Of a stretch of DNA of 64,000 nt, positions 42,793-51,770 are shown one piece after another (the first letter of the stretch is position 1; every line of letters starts with the position of its first letter). Below the pieces are notes generated by a model, which saw only the letters and a program-made list of their open reading frames with translations, did no database searches and was not told the origin of the DNA. The position numbers were made by a program, and so were the translations under genes. The stretch covers positions 295,284-359,283 of the forward strand of contig NZ_JAIQYY010000002.1 of assembly GCF_020181035.1 (NCBI RefSeq). The letters are read 5' to 3'. The stretch comes from Streptomyces sp. CoH27. GTDB lineage: Bacteria > Actinomycetota > Actinomycetes > Streptomycetales > Streptomycetaceae.

Positions 42793-43938
42793 ATGACTGA
42801 CGTGACCGAAGCAATCGCCACCGCCGGAGCCCTCAAGCGCCTCGCCGACGAGGGGGTCTCCATCTGGCTGGACGACCTGTCGCGCAAGCGGATCGCCTCG
42901 GGCAATCTGGCGGACCTGATCGAGAACAAGAACGTCGTCGGCGTCACCACCAACCCGTCGATCTTCCAGGCCGCCATCGGCTCCGGCGAGGGCTACGAGG
43001 AGCAGCTCACCGACCTCGCCGTCCGCGGGGTGACGGTGGACGAGGCGGTGCGGATGATGACGACCGCCGATGTGCGGGCCGCAGCCGATATTCTGCATTC
43101 TGTATACACCGACTCCGAGGGGCGCGACGGCCGCGTCTCCATCGAGGTCGACCCGCGCCTGGCCCACGACACCACGGCGACGATCGCCGAGGCCAAGCAG
43201 CTCGCCTGGCTGGTGGACCGCCCCAACGTGATGATCAAGATCCCGGCGACGAAGGCGGGCCTGCCGGCGATCACCGAGGTCATCGGCCTCGGCATCAGCG
43301 TCAACGTGACCCTGATCTTCTCCCTGGAGCGCTACCGCGAGGTCATGGCCGCCTACCTGGCCGGCCTGGAGAAGGCCAAGGAGCGCGGCATCGACCTCGC
43401 CACGATCCACTCGGTGGCGTCCTTCTTCGTCTCCCGCGTGGACTCCGAGATCGACAAGCGGCTGACCGCCCTCGGCACCGACGAGGCCCTCGCCCTCAAG
43501 GGCCGCGCGGCCCTCGCCAACGCCCGCCTCGCCTACGAGGCGTACGAGGAAGTCTTCGGCTCCGAGCGCTGGCTGGCGCTCGCCGGGGACAAGGCGAACA
43601 AGCAGCGTCCGCTGTGGGCGTCGACCGGCGTGAAGGACCCGGCGTACAAGGACACCCTGTACGTGGACGAGCTGGTCGCGCCGGGCACCGTCAACACCAT
43701 GCCGGAGGCCACGCTGAACGCGGTCGCCGACCACGGCGAGATCACCGGCGACACGGTGACCGGCGGCTACGGCGCGGCCCGCACGGACCTGGCCGCCGTC
43801 GAGGGGCTCGGCATCTCCTACGACGAGATCGTCCAGCAGCTGGAGGACGAGGGCGTCGCCAAGTTCGAGGCGGCCTGGCAGGACCTGCTGGACGCCGTCG
43901 CCACGTCCCTGACGAGCAAGGGAGCTGACGCCCGATGA
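42793..43938 (+). CDS. tal: Transaldolase
   Basis: The 381-residue enzyme transfers a three-carbon unit from sedoheptulose-7-phosphate. VTTNPSIF (51-58) and Lys149 in IKIPATKAG, the Schiff-base lysine, are clear. Length fits the longer actinobacterial transaldolases. A short AT-rich codon patch at 43082-43107 contains TTCTGTATAC. The stop overlaps the zwf start as ATGA. The gap to tkt is 65 bp. Confidence 0.97.
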   Translation: MTDVTEAIATAGALKRLADEGVSIWLDDLSRKRIASGNLADLIENKNVVGVTTNPSIFQAAIGSGEGYEEQLTDLAVRGVTVDEAVRMMTTADVRAAADILHSVYTDSEGRDGRVSIEVDPRLAHDTTATIAEAKQLAWLVDRPNVMIKIPATKAGLPAITEVIGLGISVNVTLIFSLERYREVMAAYLAGLEKAKERGIDLATIHSVASFFVSRVDSEIDKRLTALGTDEALALKGRAALANARLAYEAYEEVFGSERWLALAGDKANKQRPLWASTGVKDPAYKDTLYVDELVAPGTVNTMPEATLNAVADHGEITGDTVTGGYGAARTDLAAVEGLGISYDEIVQQLEDEGVAKFEAAWQDLLDAVATSLTSKGADAR

Positions 43939-45581
43939 CCGAGAACGCACCCGCCGCCCCGGCACCCGACGCTGCGGCGCCGGACGCCCCGGCACCGGAC
44001 CGGACACCGGCGGAGGTCACCGCGCCGGTGGGCCCGGCCGCCGACGGGGAGAACCCGCTGGGCTGGGAGAACCCGCTCCGGGACGCCCGCGACCGCCGCC
44101 TGCCGCGCATCGCCGGCCCGTCCGGTCTGGTCATCTTCGGTGTCACCGGTGACCTGTCCCGCAAGAAACTGATGCCGGCCGTCTACGACCTCGCCAACCG
44201 GGGTCTGCTGCCGCCGGGCTTCTCCCTCGTCGGGTTCGCCCGCCGGGAGTGGGAGGACCAGGACTTCGCGCAGGTCGTCCACGACTCCGTGCGCGAGCAC
44301 GCCCGCACCCCGTTCCGCGAGGAGGTGTGGCAGCAGCTCGCCGAGGGCATGCGGTTCATCCCCGGCGACTTCGACGACGACACCGCGTTCAAACAGCTCA
44401 AGGACGCCGTGGAGGAGCTGGACGCCTCCCGCGGCACCGGCGGCAACTTCGCCTTCTACCTCTCGGTGCCGCCGAAGTTCTTCCCCAAGGTCGTGCAGCA
44501 GCTGAAGAAGCACGGCCTGGCCTCCCCGCCCCGGGGTTCCTGGCGGCGCGCGGTCATCGAGAAGCCGTTCGGCCACGATCTGGGCAGCGCCCGCGAGCTG
44601 AACGCGATCGTGCACGACGTGTTCGAGCCGGACCAGGTGTTCCGCATCGACCACTACCTGGGCAAGGAGACCGTCCAGAACATCCTGGCGCTGCGCTTCG
44701 CCAACCAGATGTACGAGCCGATCTGGAACCGGTCGTATGTCGACCACGTGCAGATCACCATGGCCGAGGACATCGGCATCGGCGGCCGCGCCGGCTACTA
44801 CGACGGCATCGGCGCCGCCCGTGACGTCATCCAGAACCACCTCCTTCAGCTGATGGCCCTCACCGCCATGGAGGAGCCGATCGCGTTCGACGCGGAGGCG
44901 CTGCTCACCGAGAAGCTGAAGGTGCTGAAATCGGTGCGCCTCCCGGCGGAGCTCGGCAAGCACACCGTGCGCGGGCAGTACGCCGAGGGCTGGCAGGGCG
45001 GCGAGAAGGTCGTCGGCTATCTCCAGGAGGAGGGCATCGACCCCGCGTCGAAGACCGACACCTTCGCCGCGATCAAGCTGGGCATCGACAACCGCCGCTG
45101 GGCGGGCGTCCCCTTCTACCTGCGCACCGGCAAGCGGCTCGGCCGCCGGGTCACCGAGATCGCGGTGGTCTTCAAGCGGGCCCCGCACTCCCCCTTCGAC
45201 TCCACGGCCACCGAGGAGCTGGGCCAGAACGCGATCGTCATCCGCGTCCAGCCCGACGAGGGCATGACCGTCCGCTTCGGCTCCAAGGTGCCGGGCACCT
45301 CGATGGAGATCCGGGACGTGTCGATGGACTTCGCCTACGGCGAGTCGTTCACCGAGTCGAGCCCGGAGGCGTACGAGCGGCTCATCCTGGACGTGCTCCT
45401 CGGCGACGCGAATTTGTTCCCCCGTCACCAGGAAGTGGAAGAGTCCTGGAAGATCCTCGACCCGATCGAGGAGTACTGGGCGGCGCACGGCAGGCCGGCG
45501 CAGTACGCGTCGGGCAGCTGGGGACCCGAGGAAGCGGACGAGATGCTCGCACGAGACGGACGGAGCTGGCGCAGGCCATGA
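43935..45581 (+). CDS. zwf: Glucose-6-phosphate dehydrogenase
   Basis: The 548-residue enzyme oxidises glucose-6-phosphate and reduces NADP+, the entry to the oxidative pentose-phosphate pathway. [10 protein letters not shown] (69-78) binds [13 protein letters not shown] near residue 237 holds the catalytic His and Lys. The N-terminal ~45 residues are Pro/Ala/Asp-rich and precede the conserved core, longer than in most bacterial G6PDs. The start overlaps the tal stop and the stop overlaps the opcA start, so synthesis of the three is coupled. Confidence 0.97.
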   Translation: MTENAPAAPAPDAAAPDAPAPDRTPAEVTAPVGPAADGENPLGWENPLRDARDRRLPRIAGPSGLVIFGVTGDLSRKKLMPAVYDLANRGLLPPGFSLVGFARREWEDQDFAQVVHDSVREHARTPFREEVWQQLAEGMRFIPGDFDDDTAFKQLKDAVEELDASRGTGGNFAFYLSVPPKFFPKVVQQLKKHGLASPPRGSWRRAVIEKPFGHDLGSARELNAIVHDVFEPDQVFRIDHYLGKETVQNILALRFANQMYEPIWNRSYVDHVQITMAEDIGIGGRAGYYDGIGAARDVIQNHLLQLMALTAMEEPIAFDAEALLTEKLKVLKSVRLPAELGKHTVRGQYAEGWQGGEKVVGYLQEEGIDPASKTDTFAAIKLGIDNRRWAGVPFYLRTGKRLGRRVTEIAVVFKRAPHSPFDSTATEELGQNAIVIRVQPDEGMTVRFGSKVPGTSMEIRDVSMDFAYGESFTESSPEAYERLILDVLLGDANLFPRHQEVEESWKILDPIEEYWAAHGRPAQYASGSWGPEEADEMLARDGRSWRRP

Positions 45582-46504
45582 AGATCGACCTGACCGACAC
45601 CACGGCAAGCAAGATCAACAAGGCGTTGGTGCAGGGCCGCCGCGCCATCGGTACCCCGGCCGTGGGCATGGTCCTGACGATGGTCATCGTCACGGACGAG
45701 GAGAACGCCTACGACTCGATCAAGGCCGCCGAGGACGCCTCGCACGAGCACCCCATGCGGACCCTGGTCGTCATCAAGCGGCATGTGCGCACCCTGCGCG
45801 ACCGCACCCACTCCCGGCTCGATGCCGAGGTGCGGGTCGGCTCCGAGGCCGGCACCGGCGAGACGGTCGTGCTGCGCACCTACGGCGAGGTGTCCGACCA
45901 CGCCGACTCGGTCGTCCTGCCGCTGCTGCTGCCGGACGCCCCGGTGGTCGTGTGGTGGCCGGTGGAGGCCCCCGAGACCCCGTCGAAGGACCCGCTGGGC
46001 GCGCTCGCCCAGCGCCGGATCACCGACCTGTACGCGGCTCTGCGGCCGATGGAGGTCCTGGAGACCCGCGCCCGCAACTACGCGCCGGGCGACACCGACC
46101 TCGCCTGGACCCGGCTCACGCTGTGGCGGTCGATGCTGGCCGCCGCCCTGGACCAGGCCCGCGCGCGGATCACGTCGGCGGCCGTCGAGGCCGAGGCCGA
46201 CAACCCCAGCGCCGAGCTGCTCTCGCGCTGGCTGGAGGCCCGGCTCGGCGTGCGCGTGGACCGTGTGGTCACCGCCGGACCGGTCGTCACGGCCGTACGC
46301 CTGGGCACCGGGAACGGCGAGATCGTCATCGACCGGCCCGAGGGGCCGCTCGCGACCCTGACCCTGCCGGGCCAGCCGCCGCGCACCCTCGCCCTGAAGG
46401 TCCGCCCCACCTCCGAACTCATCGCCGAGGAGCTGCGCCGCCTCGACGCCGACGAGATGTACGCCATCGCCCTGAAGGGCGAGGCCGGCAAGGAGAACGC
46501 CTGA
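45578..46504 (+). CDS. opcA: OpcA, G6PDH assembly/activation factor
   Basis: The 308-residue protein matches the OpcA family in length and position. OpcA helps assembly and activity of glucose-6-phosphate dehydrogenase, which in cyanobacteria is also redox-regulated. Sequence marks include [19 protein letters not shown] near the N-terminus and [11 protein letters not shown]. It is coupled to zwf by an ATGA overlap, as expected for a stoichiometric partner. No catalytic motif is expected. Confidence 0.95.
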   Translation: MKIDLTDTTASKINKALVQGRRAIGTPAVGMVLTMVIVTDEENAYDSIKAAEDASHEHPMRTLVVIKRHVRTLRDRTHSRLDAEVRVGSEAGTGETVVLRTYGEVSDHADSVVLPLLLPDAPVVVWWPVEAPETPSKDPLGALAQRRITDLYAALRPMEVLETRARNYAPGDTDLAWTRLTLWRSMLAAALDQARARITSAAVEAEADNPSAELLSRWLEARLGVRVDRVVTAGPVVTAVRLGTGNGEIVIDRPEGPLATLTLPGQPPRTLALKVRPTSELIAEELRRLDADEMYAIALKGEAGKENA

Positions 46505-46505
46505 C

Positions 46506-48200
46506 ATGGCAGCGTCCCAGCTTTCCGGGTTTCCCCAGCTCACCCACCGGCCCGAGTGGACGGCGCTGGCCGACCACCGCGCCGAGGGCCGGCCGCACCT
46601 GCGCGAGCTGTTCGCGCAGGACCCCGGCCGGGCGGAGCGGTACGTCGTGCGGGTCGGGGACCTGTACATCGACTACAGCAAGCACCTGATCACCGACGAG
46701 ACCCTGGCCCTGCTCCAGGAACTCGCCACCGCCACCGGCGTGTTCGGCCTGCGGGACGCCATGTTCCGCGGTGAGAAGATCAACGTCACCGAGGACCGGG
46801 CCGTGCTGCACACCTCGCTGCGCGCCCCACGGGACGCCGTGGTCGAGGTCGACGGCGAGAACGTGGTGCCGAAGGTGCACGCCGTCCTCGACAAGATGGC
46901 CGACTTCGCCGACCGGGTCCGCTCCGGCGAGTGGACCGGCCACACCGGCAAGCGGATCCGCAACGTCGTCAACATCGGCATCGGCGGCTCCGACCTCGGC
47001 CCCGCGATGGCGTACGAGGCGCTGCGCCCGTACACCGCACGGGAGTTGACGTTCCGCTTCGTGTCGAACGTGGACGGCGCCGACCTGCACGAGGCGACCC
47101 GTGACCTGGACCCGGCGGAGACCCTGTTCATCGTCGCGTCCAAGACGTTCACCACGATCGAGACGATCACCAACGCCACGTCGGCGCGTTCCTGGCTGCT
47201 GAAGGCCTTCGAGGGCGACGACAAGGCCGTGGCCAAGCACTTCGTGGCGCTGTCCACGAACGCCGGGAAGGTCACCGAGTTCGGCATCGACCCGGACAAC
47301 ATGTTCGAGTTCTGGGACTGGGTCGGCGGCCGTTACTCGTACGACTCGGCGATCGGCCTGTCCCTGATGATCGCGATCGGCCCGGACCGGTTCCGCGAGA
47401 TGCTCGACGGCTTCCACCTGGTCGACGAGCACTTCCGCACCGCGCCCGCCGAGGCCAACGCGCCTTTGCTGCTGGGCCTGCTGGGCATCTGGTACGGCGA
47501 CTTCCACGACGCCCAGTCGCACGCGGTACTGCCGTACAGCCACTACCTGTCGAAGTTCACCGCCTATCTCCAGCAGCTGGACATGGAGTCCAACGGCAAG
47601 TCGGTGCAGCGCGACGGCAAGCCGGTGCAATGGCAGACCGGCCCGGTGGTGTGGGGCACCCCGGGCACCAACGGGCAGCACGCCTACTACCAGTTGATCC
47701 ACCAGGGCACCAAGCTGATCCCGGCGGACTTCATCGGATTCGCCCGCCCGGCCGGTGAGCTGAGCGAGGAACTCAAGGCGCAGCACGACCTGTTGATGGC
47801 GAACTTCTTCGCCCAGACCCAGGCCCTCGCCTTCGGCAAGACCGCCGAGGAGGTCCGCGCGGAGGGCGTCGCCGAGGAGCAGGTGGCGCACCGCACCTTC
47901 CACGGCGACCACCCCACCACCACGATCCTCGCGCCCGAGCCGACCCCGTCCGTGCTCGGCCAGCTGATCGCCCTCTACGAGCACAAGGTGTTCGTCCAGG
48001 GCGCGGTCTGGAACATCGACTCCTTCGACCAGTGGGGCGTCGAGCTGGGCAAGGTCCTCGCCAAGCGGGTCGAGCCCGCCCTGACCGAGACGTTTGCATC
48101 AGCCGCTGCCGCGGCGGGCTCCGTCCCCGGTCTCGACCCCTCCACCCAGGCCCTCGTCGCCGCCTACCGCACTCTCAAGAACGCATCGGAAGTGAAGTGA
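46506..48200 (+). CDS. pgi: Glucose-6-phosphate isomerase
   Basis: The 564-residue enzyme interconverts glucose-6-phosphate and fructose-6-phosphate. Clear signatures are [52 protein letters not shown] and the C-terminal active-site [11 protein letters not shown]. The ATG is one base after the opcA stop. Placing isomerase inside the operon allows non-oxidative products to be recycled into the oxidative arm. Confidence 0.97.
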   Translation: MAASQLSGFPQLTHRPEWTALADHRAEGRPHLRELFAQDPGRAERYVVRVGDLYIDYSKHLITDETLALLQELATATGVFGLRDAMFRGEKINVTEDRAVLHTSLRAPRDAVVEVDGENVVPKVHAVLDKMADFADRVRSGEWTGHTGKRIRNVVNIGIGGSDLGPAMAYEALRPYTARELTFRFVSNVDGADLHEATRDLDPAETLFIVASKTFTTIETITNATSARSWLLKAFEGDDKAVAKHFVALSTNAGKVTEFGIDPDNMFEFWDWVGGRYSYDSAIGLSLMIAIGPDRFREMLDGFHLVDEHFRTAPAEANAPLLLGLLGIWYGDFHDAQSHAVLPYSHYLSKFTAYLQQLDMESNGKSVQRDGKPVQWQTGPVVWGTPGTNGQHAYYQLIHQGTKLIPADFIGFARPAGELSEELKAQHDLLMANFFAQTQALAFGKTAEEVRAEGVAEEQVAHRTFHGDHPTTTILAPEPTPSVLGQLIALYEHKVFVQGAVWNIDSFDQWGVELGKVLAKRVEPALTETFASAAAAAGSVPGLDPSTQALVAAYRTLKNASEVK

Positions 48201-48202
48201 TC

Positions 48203-49081
48203 ATGCAGCTCGGTCTCATCGGTCTCGGCAAGATGGGCGGCAACATGCGCGAGCGGATCCGCCGCGCCGGCCACACCGTCATCGGCTACGACCGCAACCC
48301 CGACGTCTCCGACGTCAAGTCCCTCGCAGAACTCGTCGAGAAGCTGGACGCGCCCCGCCAGGTGTGGGTGATGGTCCCGGCCGGCACCGCCACCCAGACC
48401 GTCGTGGACGAGCTCGGCGACCTGCTGGAGCCCGGCGACACGGTGATCGACGGCGGCAACTCGCGCTGGACGGACGACGAGAAGCACGCGGCCGCGCTCG
48501 CCATCAAGGGCATCGGCTTCGTCGACGCCGGTGTCTCCGGCGGTGTGTGGGGCCTGCAGAACGGCTACGCGCTCATGGTCGGCGGCGACAAGGAGAACGT
48601 GGACCGGCTCCAGCCGATCTTCGAGGCCCTCAAGCCGGAGGGCCCGTACGGCTACGTCCACGCGGGCCGGGTCGGCGCCGGGCACTTCTCCAAGATGGTC
48701 CACAACGGCATCGAGTACGCCATGATGCAGGCCTACGCCGAGGGCTGGGAGCTCCTGGAGAAGGTCCACTCCGTGGAGAACGTCCGCGAGGTGTTCCGCT
48801 CCTGGCAGGAGGGCACGGTCATCCGGTCCTGGCTGCTGGACCTCGCGGTCAACGCCCTGGACGAGGATGAGCACCTGGAGCAGCTGCGCGGCTACGCCGA
48901 GGACTCCGGCGAGGGCCGCTGGACGGTCGAGGCGGCCATCGACAACGCCGTACCGCTGCCCGCGATCACGGCGTCCCTGTTCGCCCGGTTCGCCTCGCGT
49001 CAGGACGACTCCCCGCAGATGAAGATGATCGCCGCGCTGCGCAACCAGTTCGGCGGCCACGCGGTCGAGAAGAAGGACTGA
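48203..49081 (+). CDS. gnd: 6-phosphogluconate dehydrogenase, short form
   Basis: The 292-residue product is a decarboxylating 6-phosphogluconate dehydrogenase that makes ribulose-5-phosphate. The Rossmann motif LIGLGKMGGNM (5-15), DAGVSGGVWGLQNGYALMVGG and the catalytic KMVHNGIEY with Lys/Asn are seen. It is much shorter than the ~480-residue E. coli type and matches the short GndA/YqeC branch, which can prefer NAD+; cofactor preference is not settled here. The ATG is 2 bp after the pgi stop. Confidence 0.95.
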   Translation: MQLGLIGLGKMGGNMRERIRRAGHTVIGYDRNPDVSDVKSLAELVEKLDAPRQVWVMVPAGTATQTVVDELGDLLEPGDTVIDGGNSRWTDDEKHAAALAIKGIGFVDAGVSGGVWGLQNGYALMVGGDKENVDRLQPIFEALKPEGPYGYVHAGRVGAGHFSKMVHNGIEYAMMQAYAEGWELLEKVHSVENVREVFRSWQEGTVIRSWLLDLAVNALDEDEHLEQLRGYAEDSGEGRWTVEAAIDNAVPLPAITASLFARFASRQDDSPQMKMIAALRNQFGGHAVEKKD

Positions 49082-49087
49082 ACCACC

Positions 49088-49681
49088 GTGGGCGACCTCC
49101 TGCTGGTCCGCCACGGTGAGACGGAGTGGAGCCTGTCGGGCCAGCACACCAGCTGGACCGACCTGCCCCTGACCGAGCACGGCGAGGAACAGGCAAAGTC
49201 CCTCGCCCCGCTCCTCACCGAGCGGACGTACGCCCTCGCGCTGGCCAGCCCGCTGGGCCGCGCGATACGCACCGCCGAACTGGCAGGCCTGACCGGGGTC
49301 GTGCCCGAGCCCGATCTGCACGAGTGGGACTACGGCGGCTACGAGGGCGTCACCACGGTCGACATCCATCGCTCGCGCCCCTCCTGGGACCTGTGGACCG
49401 ACGGTGTGCCGCCCGGCCCCGAGGGCCACCCCGGTGAGTCACCGGAGCAGGTCGGCGCCCGTGCCGACCGGGTGCTGGCCCGCGTCGACGCCGCGCTCGC
49501 CGAGGACGCCGGGGACGTGGTCCTCGTCGCCCACGCCCACTTCCTGCGGGTGCTCACCGCGCGCCGCCTCGGCCTGGCGCCCGCCGAGGGCCGGCTGTTC
49601 CAGCTGGCCACCGGCACGGTCAGCCGGCTGTCCACCGAGCACGGCCGGCCCGTGATCACCGAGTGGAACAGACGGCCGTAA
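49088..49681 (+). CDS. Histidine-phosphatase-family protein (GpmB-like)
   Basis: The 197-residue protein has the branch-1 motif LVRHGETEW (catalytic His about residue 9) and a second catalytic VAHAHFLRVLTARRLG. It resembles phosphoglycerate-mutase-like phosphatases. The GTG start is 6 bp after gnd and it is the last gene of the operon. It could dephosphorylate a sugar phosphate in this pathway, or it may be a broad phosphatase. The assignment as mutase is not supported by sequence. Confidence 0.9.
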   Translation: MGDLLLVRHGETEWSLSGQHTSWTDLPLTEHGEEQAKSLAPLLTERTYALALASPLGRAIRTAELAGLTGVVPEPDLHEWDYGGYEGVTTVDIHRSRPSWDLWTDGVPPGPEGHPGESPEQVGARADRVLARVDAALAEDAGDVVLVAHAHFLRVLTARRLGLAPAEGRLFQLATGTVSRLSTEHGRPVITEWNRRP

Positions 49682-49701
49682 CGGACCGACGGCCTTGCAG
49701 T

Positions 49702-49734
49702 GCGGCCCGGTTCACCTCTGGTGGGCCGGGCCGC
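49702..49734. terminator. Hairpin across convergent 3' ends
   Basis: GCGGCCCGG (49702-49710) pairs with CCGGGCCGC (49726-49734), overlapping the C-terminal codons of the opposing glycosyltransferase and following the histidine-phosphatase stop by 20 bp. Confidence 0.65.
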
Positions 49735-51598
49735 AGTCGTACAGCAGCTTGCTGCGGTCGTGGCGGTCGTAGGCGGAGCGCGGGACGAGCATGCAGTGGG
49801 CGGCGGTCCAGCGCAGCAGCGTGCCGACGGGGCGGCGGTCGTCGCGGGCGCCGTGCCTCAGGTCGGCACGCGGGACGAGGACGTAGCGGAGCCGGCCGGT
49901 GTCCACCAGCGTGCGGAAGGCCGCCGGCTGCGGGAAGGGGACCTGGCCGGTGTAGCCGCCCATGGGCAGCAGGGGCGCGTCGGCGGCGATGACGTACGGG
50001 GCCGTGCTCTCCCAGCCGGACACGGCAGCCAGATAGCGGGCGCCGCCCCGGTGCGCGGTGAGGTAGGCCAGCAGCCGCCGCTGCTCGGGGGCGAGCGTGA
50101 ACCGGGGGCTGCCGCCGCGGACGCTGGTGGGGCCGACCCGGCCGAGGCTGCCGGGCTGGTTGTAGCGCAGCGAGAGCGCGGACGCCGACCAGACGGCCGG
50201 GATCAGGAGCACGGCGGCGAGGCCCGTGGCGAGTGCGGCGGGCCGGCGCAGGGCGGCGAGAGCCACGGCGACCAGGGCGAGGGCCGCCGCGCAGGGCGCC
50301 GCCCAGGTCTCGAAGTGCCGGTACCGCAGCGCCAGGGACACGCACCAGACGACGTTCACCGCCAGCACGGCCGGCAGCAGTACCCGGGAGCGCCGGGCCT
50401 GGACGAATCCGGCGGCGGCGAGCGCGGCCACGGCCACCGCGACGACGCCCATGTAGTAGGTGTGTCCGGTGACGCTGCCGAAGCTGAAGACGGCGAAGAA
50501 GGTCAGGAACCACGAGCCCCACAGCACCAGCCCGGTGAGCTGCCGGTCGGTGCGCGCCGGGCGGCGCCGCCGCAGCGCGACGATCCCGCCGGCCAGGCCG
50601 AGTGCGGCCAGCGGGTACAGCCAGCCGGTCTGGCTGGCCAGGCCCGGGGCGATCATCTTCCACACGCTGTCGCCCATGCCGGGGCCCGCCTCGTGCCCGG
50701 CGCGGGCCATCCGGCTCACCGCGATGCTGCCGGTGCCGGCCGCGATGTCGCCGACGACGTGGAAACGGGTCAGGAAGTTGTAGCCGACGACCAGCGCGAA
50801 CGGGGAGTCGTTCGTGGTGCCGTCGAGGTACGGCCGGGATCCGGCCGGGGTGAGGGCGGCCACCAGCATCCAGGACACGGACACCGCCACGGTCACGGCG
50901 CCGGCCAGGGCCACGTGCGCGATCCGGCGGCGCGCCGCGGCGGGGGCGGCGACGAGGTAGGTGGCGGCGAGCGCGGGCAGCACGGCCCACGCCTCCAGCA
51001 TCTTGCACTGGAAGGCGAGCCCCACCCATGTCCCGGCGAGCAGCAGGGTGCGCGGGCGGCCCCGCTCGGCGGCCCGCCAGGTGGCCTCGGCGGCCAGCAG
51101 CAGGATCAGCACGAACGGCGCGTCCTCGGTGACCGACCGGCCGAGGCCGACGGTCACCGGCGTCAGGGTGAGGAACGCGGCGGCCAGCAGTCCGGCGCCC
51201 ACCCCGGCCCAGCGGCGCACCAGCACATGGAGCAGGAGGACACAGCCCACCATCTCCAGGGCCTGCGGCAGTACCAGCGCCCACGGGTGGAAGCCGAACA
51301 CGAGCGCGGACAGGGCCTGCGGCCACAGGAAGCCGGGCAGCTTGTCCAGGGTGATGGAGCCGGCCGGGTCGAAGGCGCCGTAGAAGAAGTCCGCCGGGCT
51401 GTCGGTCATGCTGCGCACCGCGCTCGCGTAGAACGCGTGGTAGGTGCTGTGCTGCAGCCCCCACAGGCACAGCACGGCCGCGAGCAGGCAGATGCCCGCG
51501 AGCGCCTGCCGCTCGTACCGGTCGGTCCACGGGCGGGGCACGGCCGCGGGCGGTGGGCCGTCGTTCCGGACGACCGGCTCGGTGGAGGGCTTGAGCAT
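49712..51598 (-). CDS. GT39/ArnT-like membrane glycosyltransferase
   Basis: The 628-residue protein has about 10-12 transmembrane helices after a cytoplasmic N-terminus, then a C-terminal ~130-residue soluble domain (GGARYLAAVSGWESTAPYVIAAD). The first extracellular loop has FYASAVRSMTDSPADFFYGAFDPAGSITLDKLPGFLWPQ, matching the acidic catalytic loop of GT39/GT83 protein- and lipid-glycosyltransferases. It uses lipid-linked sugar donors on the outer face of the membrane. A PhoP-type direct repeat is upstream. The acceptor is unknown. Confidence 0.92.
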   Translation of the reverse strand: MLKPSTEPVVRNDGPPPAAVPRPWTDRYERQALAGICLLAAVLCLWGLQHSTYHAFYASAVRSMTDSPADFFYGAFDPAGSITLDKLPGFLWPQALSALVFGFHPWALVLPQALEMVGCVLLLHVLVRRWAGVGAGLLAAAFLTLTPVTVGLGRSVTEDAPFVLILLLAAEATWRAAERGRPRTLLLAGTWVGLAFQCKMLEAWAVLPALAATYLVAAPAAARRRIAHVALAGAVTVAVSVSWMLVAALTPAGSRPYLDGTTNDSPFALVVGYNFLTRFHVVGDIAAGTGSIAVSRMARAGHEAGPGMGDSVWKMIAPGLASQTGWLYPLAALGLAGGIVALRRRRPARTDRQLTGLVLWGSWFLTFFAVFSFGSVTGHTYYMGVVAVAVAALAAAGFVQARRSRVLLPAVLAVNVVWCVSLALRYRHFETWAAPCAAALALVAVALAALRRPAALATGLAAVLLIPAVWSASALSLRYNQPGSLGRVGPTSVRGGSPRFTLAPEQRRLLAYLTAHRGGARYLAAVSGWESTAPYVIAADAPLLPMGGYTGQVPFPQPAAFRTLVDTGRLRYVLVPRADLRHGARDDRRPVGTLLRWTAAHCMLVPRSAYDRHDRSKLLYDCGPAHQR

Positions 51599-51662
51599 GA
51601 ACGGCCTTTCGGGCTCCCGGAACGGACGTGTCCGGGCGCAGCGCGCATACCGGATCCCACCG

Positions 51663-51707
51663 AATATCAGCCGCCGGACATGTACGGAGCCTGAACCCGG
51701 GCTGAAC
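51663..51707 (-). promoter_or_regulatory. PHO-box-like direct repeat and -10 element
   Basis: On the minus strand, GTTCAGCCCGG (51707-51697) is followed directly by GTTCAGGCTCC (51696-51686), giving two 11-nt repeats with the conserved GTTCA of Streptomyces PhoP sites. GATATT (51668-51663) lies 17 bp further on as a -10, so the box occupies the -35 position. The gene's ATG is at 51598. Confidence 0.55.
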
Positions 51708-51722
51708 CCGGTGGAGGTCTCA

Positions 51723-51762
51723 CCGGCCTCTCACCAGCGCGGGGAATCCGGTAAGAGGCCGG
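51723..51762 (-). terminator. Hairpin after the dehydratase-fusion gene
   Basis: CCGGCCTCT (51723-51731) pairs with AGAGGCCGG (51754-51762), with further ACC/GGT pairing inside. It lies 9 bp beyond the fusion gene's stop on the minus strand. Confidence 0.7.
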
Positions 51763-51770
51763 CCGCCCGC

